Translations under genes and position numbers: made by a program
Assembly: GCA_041655735.1 (NCBI GenBank)
Contig: JBBAEV010000008.1
Span: 1-32,791 of the forward strand
DNA length: 32,791 nt
Direction: 5' to 3'
DNA from: JBBAEV01 sp041655735
GTDB taxonomy: Bacteria; Bacillota_I; Bacilli_A; RF39; UBA660
In this document: piece after piece, positions 1 through 7,760 of the stretch
How the letters are laid out: each line of letters opens with the position of its first letter
How positions within the stretch are numbered: the first letter of the stretch is position 1
Notes under the pieces: generated by a model
Told to the model about the DNA's origin: nothing
The model's input: only the letters and a program-made list of their open reading frames with translations
The model's database searches: none

Positions 1-554
1 ATAGTATAGTTTTATTTGATGAAATTGAAAAGGCACATAGTGATGTCTTTAATATATTACTTCAAATACTAGATGATGGTAGAATTACTGATAGTGGTGG
101 TCGCATGGTTGATTTTAAAAATACTATTATTATAATGACCTCTAATTTAGGCAGTGAATATATCTTAGAAAATAATAAAGATAGTGAAATTCTTATTATG
201 AAAGAATTAAAAAATACTTTTCGTCCTGAGTTTTTAAATAGAATTGATGAAATAGTAATATTTAATTCTTTGGATAAAAATATAATTATTAAAATATTAG
301 ATAAATTAATACTAGAAATAGAAGAAAGATTATCTAATCTCAATATACATATTAAATTAACTAACAAGGCTAAAAATTTTATTATTGAAAATGGATATGA
401 TTCTATCTATGGTGCAAGACCATTAAAAAGATATTTAAGTCATAATTTAGAAACATTACTCGCAAGAGAATTATTAGAGGGGAATATAAAAAATAATAAT
501 AACTTGTTAGTAGATATTAAAAATAATAAGTTGATAATAAAGAATGAGGAATAA
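1..554 (+). CDS. clpB: ClpB-type AAA+ disaggregase, C-terminal fragment (cut by window edge)
   Basis: The reading frame is open from position 3 and continues from outside the window. It begins in the Walker B motif of the second AAA+ module (VLFDEIEKAH), followed by LDDGRITD, IIMTSNLGSE, the arginine-finger segment RPEFLNRIDEIV and the sensor-2 motif GARPLKR of the D2-small domain. ClpB threads aggregated proteins through a hexameric ring and works with DnaK/DnaJ. The 'LLQILDDGRITD' wording and the D2-small tail fit ClpB better than ClpC or ClpE, but the discriminating middle and N-terminal domains lie outside the window. The stop codon lies in the loop of a terminator hairpin. The family is certain; the subtype is likely. 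Confidence 0.88.
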   Translation, partial: SIVLFDEIEKAHSDVFNILLQILDDGRITDSGGRMVDFKNTIIIMTSNLGSEYILENNKDSEILIMKELKNTFRPEFLNRIDEIVIFNSLDKNIIIKILDKLILEIEERLSNLNIHIKLTNKAKNFIIENGYDSIYGARPLKRYLSHNLETLLARELLEGNIKNNNNLLVDIKNNKLIIKNEE

Positions 555-567
555 TTCCTCATTTTTT
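543..567 (+). terminator. Intrinsic terminator of clpB
   Basis: A 9-bp perfect stem, AATGAGGAA with TTCCTCATT, is separated by the three bases of the clpB stop codon (TAA) and followed by a T run. Terminator and coding end overlap completely. Confidence 0.85.
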
Positions 568-607
568 ATTTGTTTTATTCATATTATAAAATGAATTGGA
601 GGTCAAT

Positions 608-1528
608 ATGAATAAAATAAAAATAGGTATTCCCAGAGCGGGTCTTTATTATAAATATGGGAAACTATGGGAAACTTTTTTTAATGAACTTGATTGCGAA
701 ATTATATTAAGTCCTGAAACTAATAAAGAAATATTAACCAATGGTATTAATTATTCCATTGATGAAAGTTGTTTATCTTCTAAAATATATATGGGGCATA
801 TTAATTATTTAAAAGATAAAGTAGATTATATTTTAGTACCACGTATTGTTTGTTTTGGAAAAGATGAAGATGTTTGTGTAAAATTCAATGCTTTATATGA
901 TATTGTAAGGAATACCTTTAATAATATAAATATAATAAATTATAATATTGATATAAAAAAGGGAGAAAGAGAATTATCTGCCTTTTTAAAGATGGGTAAA
1001 GTTATTAATAAAGGTTATTTTCTTTCTTTAAAAGCTTATATAAAAGGTAAACATGCTCAAAAACAATATAATAAAAAGTTAAATAAAAAACAAGAAGAAC
1101 TAATAAAAAATAGTAAACAATCAAAAATACTAATTATATCTCATGGTTATAATATTCATGACAAATTAATAGGCTATCCCTTAATAAAATATTTGAAAGA
1201 ATTAAATGTATTACCTGTTTATAGTGATATAGTAACTGATAAAAGTATTAAAAAAAGATCAAAGAAAATATCTAAAAGCCTTTATTGGACCTATAATAAA
1301 GAATTGATAGGTACAATTGATTATTATAAAAATATTATTGATGGTTTAATATTCGTGAGTACTTTTCCTTGCGGCCCTGATTCTTTAGTAAATGAATTAT
1401 GTATAAGAATGATAAAAGATATTCCCAAGGCAGTAATTATTATTGATGAATTAGAAGGAGAAGCTGGACTTCATACAAGGCTTGAAAGCTTTATTGATAT
1501 TATAAAGAATAAAAAGGGATTAATATGA
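608..1528 (+). CDS. 2-hydroxyacyl-CoA dehydratase-like / DUF2229-type protein, subunit 1
   Basis: This 306-residue protein starts with IGIPRAGLYYKYGKLWETFF, the opening of the DUF2229/CoA-dehydratase-related family often fused to or encoded beside an HgdC-type activase. Cysteines sit where the family has cluster-ligand candidates: ESCLSSK, PRIVCFGKDEDVC, TFPCGPDS. ATG 608 is chosen because GGAGG at 598-602 lies 5 bases upstream; the in-frame TTG at 596 overlaps that site and is rejected. Its stop overlaps the start of the next gene (ATGA), and the third gene overlaps as well, so the trio is translationally coupled. In many clostridia the three modules form one very long polypeptide. The substrate is unknown. 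The family call is from memory of the motif pattern. Confidence 0.75.
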   Translation: MNKIKIGIPRAGLYYKYGKLWETFFNELDCEIILSPETNKEILTNGINYSIDESCLSSKIYMGHINYLKDKVDYILVPRIVCFGKDEDVCVKFNALYDIVRNTFNNINIINYNIDIKKGERELSAFLKMGKVINKGYFLSLKAYIKGKHAQKQYNKKLNKKQEELIKNSKQSKILIISHGYNIHDKLIGYPLIKYLKELNVLPVYSDIVTDKSIKKRSKKISKSLYWTYNKELIGTIDYYKNIIDGLIFVSTFPCGPDSLVNELCIRMIKDIPKAVIIIDELEGEAGLHTRLESFIDIIKNKKGLI

Positions 1529-2598
1529 AGAAAAAAATAAGCTTTCCACATATGGGGAATTACTATATTCCATTGAAATATTTATTAACTCATATAACAA
1601 AATATGAAGTTATGGAAGCTCCGCCTATAACTAAAAGAACTTTGGAAATAGGTTCTAAACATAGTCCTGATTTTGTATGTATTCCTTTTAAATATAATTT
1701 GGGTAATTTTATTGAATGCTTAGAAAAAGGAGCCAATATTTTAGTACAAGCTGGTGGAGGCTGTCGTTATGGTTATTATGCTGAAGTTCAACAACAAATT
1801 CTTAAAGACCTAGGTTACGAATTTGAGTTTATTAATATTTTGAGTATTAGAAAAAAAGGTATTATTCCTTTTTATAGAGAATTAAAAAAAATTAGTAAAG
1901 GCGTTTTCTTTCTAAAAAAAATATATTATTTATTACTTACTATTAAGATGGTTAGTATTTTAGATGACATTGAAAAATATATTAGAAAAAATATTGGCTT
2001 TGAAGAAACAGAAGGTAGTTTTGATAAAATACACAAAGAATTTCTTGATGGACTAAAAGACATAAAAAACTTTAGACATTTAAATAAAACAAAAAAAGCA
2101 TATGAAAGAAAGTTTAGAACTATAAAAATAAATAAACCTTCTAATTGCTTGAAAGTAGGTATAATAGGAGAATTATATACTATCATGGAACCTTCTAGTA
2201 ATTATTATTTAGAAAAAGAATTAGCAAAAAATAATATTGAAATTACTAGATTTACTACTCTTACCTATCTTTTATTTAAGAAAAAAAGATATGAAAAAAA
2301 ACATATAAAACAAGCTGGCAAATATTTAAAATACCATATTGGAGCAGATGGTACAGAAAGTGTTTCTATTGCGAAAAGATTAGCAGAGTTAAAATATGAT
2401 GGTATTATCCATGCTAAGCCGTTTGGTTGTATGCCAGAAGTAAACGCTATGCCGATTCTTCAAAATATTAGCAATAATTATAAAATACCTATTTTATATT
2501 TTAGTTTTGATTCACAAACCTCAGAAACAGGTATTAAAACAAGATTAGAAGCATTTTATGATATGCTTTTAATGCGAAAGGAGAAAAGTAATGAGTAA
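1525..2598 (+). CDS. 2-hydroxyacyl-CoA dehydratase-like / DUF2229-type protein, subunit 2
   Basis: A 357-residue protein with the pattern FPHMGNYYIPLKYLL, PDFVCIPFKYNLGNFIECLEKG, QAGGGCRYGYYAEVQ and HAKPFGCMPEVNAMPIL. This fits the second half of the fused activase-dehydratase-related proteins of Firmicutes. The conserved cysteines in VCIPFK, GGCRYGYY and FGCMPE are candidate [4Fe-4S] ligands. The expected mechanism is one-electron activation by the ATP-dependent activase encoded directly downstream. ATG 1525 overlaps the previous stop by four bases, and the end overlaps the activase start by eight. Residues about 100-200 are lysine-rich and weakly conserved. The physiological substrate cannot be read from the sequence. 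Confidence 0.75.
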   Translation: MKKKISFPHMGNYYIPLKYLLTHITKYEVMEAPPITKRTLEIGSKHSPDFVCIPFKYNLGNFIECLEKGANILVQAGGGCRYGYYAEVQQQILKDLGYEFEFINILSIRKKGIIPFYRELKKISKGVFFLKKIYYLLLTIKMVSILDDIEKYIRKNIGFEETEGSFDKIHKEFLDGLKDIKNFRHLNKTKKAYERKFRTIKINKPSNCLKVGIIGELYTIMEPSSNYYLEKELAKNNIEITRFTTLTYLLFKKKRYEKKHIKQAGKYLKYHIGADGTESVSIAKRLAELKYDGIIHAKPFGCMPEVNAMPILQNISNNYKIPILYFSFDSQTSETGIKTRLEAFYDMLLMRKEKSNE

Positions 2599-3535
2599 AT
2601 ATTCTTTAGGCATAGATGTTGGTTCTATTTCTACTAAAGGATTAATAATAGATGGAAATAATAATATAATAGCGGAAGAATATATATGGACTGAAGGTAA
2701 TCCTATTAAAGCTACTAAAATATTAATAGAAAAGTTAAAACAACAAATAGAAAATAAAAACATTCATGTTGATTATATAGGAGTAACAGGATCTGCGCGA
2801 AAGATAATAGGTGTTATATTAGATGCTAGTATAGTAAAAAATGAAATAACAGCTCATGCAATTGGAACATTGTCTTTATATCCTGATGTTAGAACTATTT
2901 TAGAAATAGGAGGACAGGACTCTAAAATAATATTAATTGAAAATGGTATAGTAGTTGATTATGCGATGAATACTTTATGTGCCGCTGGTACTGGTGCTTT
3001 TTTATCTTCACAGGCTCAAAGATTAGGAATACCAGTAGAACAATTTGGGAAGTGGGCTAAAAAATCTAATAATCCTACTAAAATTGCCGCACGTTGTACA
3101 GTTTTTGCAGAGTCTGATTTAGTACATAAAGCTCAAATGGGTTATCATAAAGAAGATATAATTGCAGGTCTTTGTCAGGCAGTAGTAACTAATTATTTAA
3201 ATAATGTAGGGAAAGGAAAAAATATAAAACCCTCCATTGTGTTTCAAGGAGGAGTTAGTAAAAATAATGGCGTTGTTGAAGCATTCAAAAATGTGTTAGG
3301 TTATGAAATTAATGTTCCTAAATATAGTCATTTGATGGGAGCATTAGGAATAGCTATTATGGCAAGGAAGACAAATAATAATAAATTATATAATTTAAAT
3401 ATAGAAAATATTCAATTTAAAACAAATAATTTAGAGTGTAAGAATTGTGTTAATCATTGTGAAGTTATATGTGTCTATAAAGATGATATTCTTTTAGATA
3501 AATGGGGAAATAGGTGTGATAACTGTTCGGTGTAA
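2591..3535 (+). CDS. HgdC/BcrAD-type ATP-dependent activase of a CoA dehydratase-like enzyme
   Basis: An ASKHA-fold ATPase of 314 residues. The phosphate-1 motif is GIDVGSISTKGLI (residues 7-19), followed by GVTGSAR, LEIGGQDSK and the family hallmark NTLCAAGTGAF. Cys130 and Cys169 are 39 residues apart, the same spacing as the two cluster-ligating cysteines of Acidaminococcus HgdC (127/166), so a [4Fe-4S] cluster bridging a dimer is expected. VFQGGVSKN closes the nucleotide site. A C-terminal tail (residues 281-314) adds six cysteines at 283, 286, 290, 294, 309 and 312, which are not part of the minimal activase and could bind another cluster or zinc. The start overlaps the upstream gene by eight bases. 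Partner proteins are the two genes before it. Confidence 0.88.
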   Translation: MSKYSLGIDVGSISTKGLIIDGNNNIIAEEYIWTEGNPIKATKILIEKLKQQIENKNIHVDYIGVTGSARKIIGVILDASIVKNEITAHAIGTLSLYPDVRTILEIGGQDSKIILIENGIVVDYAMNTLCAAGTGAFLSSQAQRLGIPVEQFGKWAKKSNNPTKIAARCTVFAESDLVHKAQMGYHKEDIIAGLCQAVVTNYLNNVGKGKNIKPSIVFQGGVSKNNGVVEAFKNVLGYEINVPKYSHLMGALGIAIMARKTNNNKLYNLNIENIQFKTNNLECKNCVNHCEVICVYKDDILLDKWGNRCDNCSV

Positions 3536-3556
3536 AGAAGTGTATAATTTTACAAA

Positions 3557-3585
3557 TTAACATACCGTTATTATTATTTTATGAT
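3557..3585 (+). promoter_or_regulatory. Candidate sigma-A promoter upstream of the pilin gene
   Basis: TTAACA (3557-3562), a 17-base spacer, then TATGAT (3580-3585). Each box matches five of six consensus bases. It is followed by GGGGGGTGAT (about 3599-3608), which looks like a ribosome-binding site for the now-decayed upstream pilin copy. Confidence 0.4.
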
Positions 3586-3654
3586 AATATAATAATGTGG
3601 GGGGTGATATCATACTTCACATGCTAAAAAAATAAAACAAAGATTGAAAATATT

Positions 3655-3708
3655 AAGAAATAATAAATAATTTACTTTAATAGAATTACTCGCGGTAATA
3701 GTAGTACT
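3655..3708 (+). pseudogene. Decayed duplicate of a prepilin N-terminal coding segment
   Basis: This stretch repeats the start of the pilin gene at 3750-3803 with a constant offset of 95 bases. The last 38 bases (3671-3708) are identical and would encode FTLIELLAVIVVL, the class III signal helix. The only mismatches are three adjacent bases (3668-3670) that turn the glycine codon of the cleavage site into a TAA stop. There is no upstream in-frame start, and the copy is not in frame with the intact gene. It is best read as the remnant of a former pilin gene or a partial tandem duplication. Confidence 0.7.
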
Positions 3709-3741
3709 GTATTATATTTTAAATATAAGAGGTGTAAGTAA

Positions 3742-5313
3742 ATGGAAAAAAGAAATAATAAAGGTTTTACTTTAATAGAATTACTCGCGGTAATAGTAGT
3801 ACTAGCTATAATATTAATAATAGCGGTACCAGCAATAGGAAAGGTAATAGAAAATGCAAAAAATGATGCTTATTTAAGTGATGAAAAGATGATGGAAAAA
3901 GCAGCTCAAACATATATAATAAAGAATCTAACACTATTACCATCAGAAATAGGGGAAAAGAGTACAATATTGCTTTCTGACTTAGTAGAAGCAAACGCGA
4001 TAGATGAAATAAAAGATCCCAAAGATAAAAGTAATACTTGTAATGGGTATGTAGAAATAGAAAAGATAAGTGATAAGAAATATGATTATAATGCCTATTT
4101 AAAATGTGGAGACAATTATGAAACAGAAGGATTAGTAGAAGGAGTAATCTCAACAGTACCAAAAGTAACAGATAATAATCCTGGAGAATTATCTGGAGAT
4201 GGTACAGAGGCATCCCCATATTTAATAGAAAGTATAGAAGACTTAGTTGCATTTGGACAAGCCATAGATGAAGAACTTGCCTCTTCTACTGCATATATAA
4301 AGTTAAATGTTAATTTAGATTTTAATGATGATAATTCATATGTCGATCCCAATGTAACTACATATGAAGATATTAATGGAAATAATAGTATAGAAGGATT
4401 AAAAACAGAATTAACTACTGGAGCCGGTTTTAATCCTATAGGTTTTTTTAGTGAAGATAGTTCCACATTTATTCCTTTTACTGGTACATTTTTAGGGAAT
4501 AACAAAGTAATAAAAAACTTATATATAAATCGACCCGAAAATGATAATATTGGACTTTTTTCGAGTATAGAAAATGGAACAGTAACAGATTTAAGTCTTA
4601 TTGATATTGATGTAACAGGAGGATATTGGTATGTCGGCGGCTTAGTAGGGCTTTTTGCAGATGCTTCTACCATAACAAATAGTTATGCCACAGGAAATGT
4701 AACAGGAGTTGGCGTTGTCGGTGGATTAGTAGGGCTTTTTGCAGATGCTTCTACCATAACAAATAGTTATGCCACAGGAAATGTAACAGGAAAAAGGGGT
4801 GGTGTCGGTGGCTTAGTAGGACGTTCAGAAGGTTCTACCATAACAAATAGTTATGCCACAGGAAATGTAACAGGAGAAAGGGATGTCGGCGGCTTAGTAG
4901 GACGTTCAGAAGGTTCTACCATAACAAATAGTTATGCCACAGGAAATGTAACAGGAGAAAGGGGTGTCGGTGGCTTAGTAGGACGTTCAGAAGGTTCTAC
5001 CATAACAAATAGCTATGCCACAGGAAATGTAACAGGAGATTGGGATGTCGGCGGATTAGTAGGAGATAACGATGGTACTTTAAATAATTCATATCGTTAT
5101 GAGAATCAAGAGTGTACTGGTTGTAATGAATTAGGAGATACAGTAACAGTAACCGCAGCTAATTTAGCATCCGCTACTTGGCATGAAAATATATTAGAAT
5201 GGAACCAACAAGATGATATACAATGGAGTTTAACTAATGGAAAATATCCATTGTTATATAAAAAAGATACTACAACATTATTAGGGGGACAAACATTAAT
5301 TAATACACCATAA
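3742..5313 (+). CDS. Type IV pilin-like surface protein with GLUG repeats
   Basis: The 523-residue protein opens with a class III signal: MEKRNNKG, then FTLIELLAVIVVLAIILII. Cleavage before Phe9 and Glu at mature position 5 make it a substrate of the prepilin peptidase encoded at 29429. Residues about 30-135 form the pilin head with two cysteines. Residues about 150-295 contain GDGTEASPYLIESIEDL and a GLUG-like run. Residues 298-435 are five GLUG-type repeats (VGGLVG...STITNSYATGNVTG) of 27-29 residues, with a sixth partial copy. Such repeats form beta-solenoid or surface-exposed stalks in cell-surface proteins. AGAGGTG at 3728-3734 supports ATG 3742. Neighbours are unrelated and the pilus machinery is 22 kb away. 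An adhesin-type major or minor pilin is inferred. Confidence 0.85.
   Translation: MEKRNNKGFTLIELLAVIVVLAIILIIAVPAIGKVIENAKNDAYLSDEKMMEKAAQTYIIKNLTLLPSEIGEKSTILLSDLVEANAIDEIKDPKDKSNTCNGYVEIEKISDKKYDYNAYLKCGDNYETEGLVEGVISTVPKVTDNNPGELSGDGTEASPYLIESIEDLVAFGQAIDEELASSTAYIKLNVNLDFNDDNSYVDPNVTTYEDINGNNSIEGLKTELTTGAGFNPIGFFSEDSSTFIPFTGTFLGNNKVIKNLYINRPENDNIGLFSSIENGTVTDLSLIDIDVTGGYWYVGGLVGLFADASTITNSYATGNVTGVGVVGGLVGLFADASTITNSYATGNVTGKRGGVGGLVGRSEGSTITNSYATGNVTGERDVGGLVGRSEGSTITNSYATGNVTGERGVGGLVGRSEGSTITNSYATGNVTGDWDVGGLVGDNDGTLNNSYRYENQECTGCNELGDTVTVTAANLASATWHENILEWNQQDDIQWSLTNGKYPLLYKKDTTTLLGGQTLINTP
3750..3803 (+). repeat. Second copy of the 54-bp direct repeat, inside the intact pilin gene
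   Basis: 51 of 54 bases match 3655-3708. This copy encodes the functional prepilin peptidase recognition site and the start of the transmembrane helix. Confidence 0.75.
4633..5046 (+). repeat. Five tandem, nearly identical GLUG-encoding repeats
   Basis: Units lie at 4633-4716 (84 bp), 4717-4803 (87), 4804-4884 (81), 4885-4965 (81) and 4966-5046 (81), with a partial sixth from 5047. All lengths are multiples of three. The block ACCATAACAAATAG-TATGCCACAGGAAATGTAACAGG recurs almost base for base. Units 1-2 share one variant (CTTTTTGCAGATGC) and units 3-5 another (CGTTCAGAAGG), which indicates recent within-gene duplication of two founder units. Confidence 0.92.
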
Positions 5314-5340
5314 AAGCTATCAATTTGATAGCTTTTCTTT
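5312..5340. terminator. Shared bidirectional terminator between the pilin and DUF3795 genes
   Basis: AAAAGCTATC pairs with GATAGCTTTT. The plus-strand product ends in a T-rich run, and the minus-strand gene ends inside the stem. Confidence 0.8.
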
Positions 5341-5692
5341 TTTACAATTTAAACAAAATCCCCGATGAACACATATGTAACTATTACATGTTGGACATTT
5401 CCATTTTTCTTTTATTATAAACTTTCTTATACCATTTTTATTAATATAATTTAAATTTTCAATCATACTCATATTATATTTAGTACGATATCTTTTATCT
5501 AATTGTTTTAATCTATAACATGGGTAATCTTTACAATTAAAACAATATTTATTTATCACAATTTTTTATTCTACAATTTACACAATATCTTATATTACTA
5601 TTATTACATCCATTACATCTATTCTTTTCCCTTAAATAACCTAAACATAAAGCACAATTCATCCCGCAAGGGGTAATCAAACTACTTTTCAT
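5320..5692 (-). pseudogene. DUF3795-type cysteine-rich protein, split by a +1 frameshift
   Basis: Two overlapping frames make up one recognisable protein. The first half (ATG at 5692, stop TAA at 5551-5549, 47 residues) begins MKSSLITPCGMNCALCLGY and contains CNGC and CVNC pairs. The second half (5559 to 5320) continues CFNCKDYPCYRLKQL ... EKWKCPTCNSYICVHRGFCLNC. Skipping one base at AAA-T-AAA near 5551 joins them as ...NCDKKYCFNC..., the usual DUF3795 layout of many zinc-binding Cys pairs. The gene starts one base after the rnhC stop, so the two are coupled. The break could be a true mutation, a sequencing or assembly error, or recoding. DUF3795 has no established function. Confidence 0.72.
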
Positions 5693-5693
5693 A

Positions 5694-6599
5694 CTAATTA
5701 CCTAATATCTTATCAGTGTTTTTGAAATTAAATTTAGCTACTTCCTTTAATTTATCTATACCATATTTTTCTACTATTTCTTTTCCTATTTTATCTACCA
5801 TATCCCCAGCGCCTTTAGGAAGAGGCATATGTAAAGAATCACTTAATTTATTTAATTCTTTAATGAAGATGTATCTACTTATTAAAGAGGCGCATGCAAC
5901 TGCTAGATTTTTATCTTCAGCTTTGGTTAAAAAAGTAATGTTTTTAACAACGGTTTTTGAATCATTTAAATATTCATAATATTTTCTTTCGTGAGCAAAT
6001 TGATCAACAATAATATAGTCATAATTATATTTGTTATCTTTGATTAAATCAAACAAAACTTTGTTATGCAAAACGGCTTTTATTTTGTTCATATTGAATT
6101 CTTTATTATATTTTTCGTTATATTCTTTATTAGATATAATAATACTAGAATATGGAATCTTTTTTATTATTTCAGGAACTATTTTTAATATTTTATCATC
6201 AGTTAATTTTTTAGAATCTTTGGCTCCTAACTGTTCTAAAAAGATAATATCATCTTTATTAACATAAGCACTACTTACAACAATAGGACCAAAATAATCA
6301 CCTGTTCCAACTTCGTCAGAACAAACTGCATTTACATAGTAATAATCTTCATATTCTTTTTCTAATTCTTTTCCTATTTCTTCAAGCATAGTACCATTCA
6401 TTTCTTTCCACATTTTTGCATCAATATCGGCACTAGTGCCTTGAAACATAGCTTTTCCTGATTGATATAAAGTAATGACGGTATCTCCTTCTTGAGCTTG
6501 AAATAATGCATACGGCGGTGTTTTTTCTCTTTTTTTATCTGCATAATATTTAATCATTTGATCCATAGTATCTTTATTTACTTTTATTACTTCGGTCAT
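5694..6599 (-). CDS. rnhC: Ribonuclease HIII
   Basis: RNase HIII cleaves the RNA strand of RNA-DNA hybrids, R-loops and primer remnants. The 301-residue protein has the N-terminal TBP-like substrate-binding domain (residues about 1-85) and a type 2 RNase H fold opening at CSDEVGTGDYFGPIVV. The acidic set Asp95, Glu96, Asp199 and Asp229 keeps the spacing of the characterised Geobacillus enzyme (97/98/202/232). KDSKKL and the basic C-terminus are also typical. ATG at 6599 follows a good GGAGG. It is divergent from cvpA and leads into the DUF3795 gene. B. subtilis carries rnhC next to a cvpA homologue, so the context agrees. Confidence 0.95.
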   Translation of the reverse strand: MTEVIKVNKDTMDQMIKYYADKKREKTPPYALFQAQEGDTVITLYQSGKAMFQGTSADIDAKMWKEMNGTMLEEIGKELEKEYEDYYYVNAVCSDEVGTGDYFGPIVVSSAYVNKDDIIFLEQLGAKDSKKLTDDKILKIVPEIIKKIPYSSIIISNKEYNEKYNKEFNMNKIKAVLHNKVLFDLIKDNKYNYDYIIVDQFAHERKYYEYLNDSKTVVKNITFLTKAEDKNLAVACASLISRYIFIKELNKLSDSLHMPLPKGAGDMVDKIGKEIVEKYGIDKLKEVAKFNFKNTDKILGN

Positions 6600-6631
6600 A
6601 ACTTATCCTCCTAAAATAATTTTAACATATT

Positions 6632-6661
6632 TTGACTTTTTTTCACATAATAAGTTATAAT
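6632..6661 (+). promoter_or_regulatory. Sigma-A promoter for cvpA-trx
   Basis: TTGACT (6632-6637), 18 bases, TATAAT (6656-6661), followed by GGGAGG at 6679-6684 and ATG 6690. Confidence 0.75.
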
Positions 6662-6689
6662 AGATGTATTATGACAATGGGAGGTATAT

Positions 6690-7400
6690 ATGAATATAGT
6701 TGATGTGATTATTTTATTAATATTAGGATTAGGAGTAGCAATTGGCTTTAAAAGAGGTTTTATAAAACAAACAACAATGTTTATAGGGTTTATTTTGGTG
6801 TTTATCATAGCTTATTTATTAAAAAATCCAGTCGCAATGTTCATGTATGAACATTTACCTTTTTTTACATTTGATGGTTTTTTTAAAGGAGTTACTGTAT
6901 TAAACATATTACTATATGAAGTAATAGCTTTTGTCCTAGTTTTATCTCTTTTAAAGATATTACTAAAAATACTTTCTTTTGTGACAGGGTTAATTGAAAA
7001 AATACTAAAATTTACTATTGTATTAGGAATTCCTTCAAAAATATTAGGGGCAATAGTTGGGTTAATTCAATCCTTTATAATAGTATTTATAGTAATATTT
7101 TTCTTAAAACAACCAATGTTTGAAATAAAAATGCTTAATGATTCAAGCTTAGCTAATAATATTATTAATGACACTCCAATATTAAAAGGTGTATTTAATG
7201 ATACAATAGCAGTATTTGATGAAATATATGAATTGAAAGATAAATTTAAAAATGAACCAGATACTAATAAAATAAATAAGGAAGCCTTAGATGTAATGTT
7301 GAAATATGATGTAGTAAAAGTTTCATCTGTAGATAGATTAATAAAGAAAGATAAATTAAAAATTGATGGAATAGATATTATTCTTGATAAATATAGATAG
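6690..7400 (+). CDS. cvpA: CvpA-family membrane protein
   Basis: The 236-residue protein has four or five predicted membrane segments in its first about 155 residues, opening with VDVIILLILGLGVAIGFKRGFIKQ, the signature start of the CvpA/YshB family. The rest is a soluble charged tail (about 160-236). CvpA was first linked to colicin V production; in Firmicutes its role is unclear, with proposals around the envelope or cell division. Its position beside rnhC matches the rnhC-yshB arrangement of Bacilli. It has its own sigma-A promoter. The thioredoxin gene follows with its SD overlapping this stop, so the two are co-transcribed. Confidence 0.82.
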   Translation: MNIVDVIILLILGLGVAIGFKRGFIKQTTMFIGFILVFIIAYLLKNPVAMFMYEHLPFFTFDGFFKGVTVLNILLYEVIAFVLVLSLLKILLKILSFVTGLIEKILKFTIVLGIPSKILGAIVGLIQSFIIVFIVIFFLKQPMFEIKMLNDSSLANNIINDTPILKGVFNDTIAVFDEIYELKDKFKNEPDTNKINKEALDVMLKYDVVKVSSVDRLIKKDKLKIDGIDIILDKYR

Positions 7401-7410
7401 GAGGATTATT

Positions 7411-7722
7411 ATGAATATAATACACGCGACAGATAGTAATTTTGATGATAGCGTTAAAGAAGGGTTTGTTTTAGTTGATTTTTATGCTGGTTGGTGTGGA
7501 CCTTGTAAGATGTTAGCACCTATATTAGAAGAATATGCAAATGAAACCAATGATGTTAAGGTTGTAAAGGTAAATGTTGAGGAAGCTCCCAATACAGCAA
7601 ATAACTATCAAATAATGAGTATTCCAACGTTAGTTTTATTCAAAGATGGTAATATTGATTCGACGAAACAAGGATTTCAAACCAAGGACATGTTAAAAAC
7701 ATGGGTGGATGAAAGAAAATAA
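7411..7722 (+). CDS. trxA: Thioredoxin
   Basis: A 103-residue single-domain thioredoxin. The redox motif WCGPC is at residues 28-32 (Cys29, Cys32), preceded by LVDFYAG, and the cis-proline segment is SIPTLVLFKDG. It reduces protein disulfides with electrons from thioredoxin reductase. ATG 7411 is preceded by AGGAGG (7399-7404), which overlaps the cvpA stop; an upstream in-frame start at 7384 would bury this SD and is rejected. The usual VGxxxK near the C-terminus is replaced by STKQGF, a mild departure. In B. subtilis trxA also lies near the yshB-mutSB-uvrC region, so context fits. Confidence 0.93.
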   Translation: MNIIHATDSNFDDSVKEGFVLVDFYAGWCGPCKMLAPILEEYANETNDVKVVKVNVEEAPNTANNYQIMSIPTLVLFKDGNIDSTKQGFQTKDMLKTWVDERK

Positions 7723-7760
7723 AAGATAATGTTAGATTTCAATACTAACATTATCTTTTT
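7722..7760. terminator. Bidirectional terminator between trxA and yigZ
   Basis: A 14-bp perfect stem, AAAGATAATGTTAG (7722-7735) with CTAACATTATCTTT (7745-7758), has T runs on both sides. The yigZ stop codon lies in the stem. Confidence 0.9.

Noticed and set aside
3806..4673. Long minus-strand open frames opposite the pilin gene
   Set aside because: They are antisense shadows of a biased coding sequence with no SD and Leu- or Ser/Pro-rich nonsense composition.
4633..5046. Regular 81-87 bp repeats as a CRISPR array
   Set aside because: There are no unique spacers, the units are in frame and code for GLUG motifs.
7384..7410. Upstream extension of thioredoxin (MINIDRRII)
   Set aside because: It lies within the cvpA end and before the AGGAGG that serves ATG 7411.
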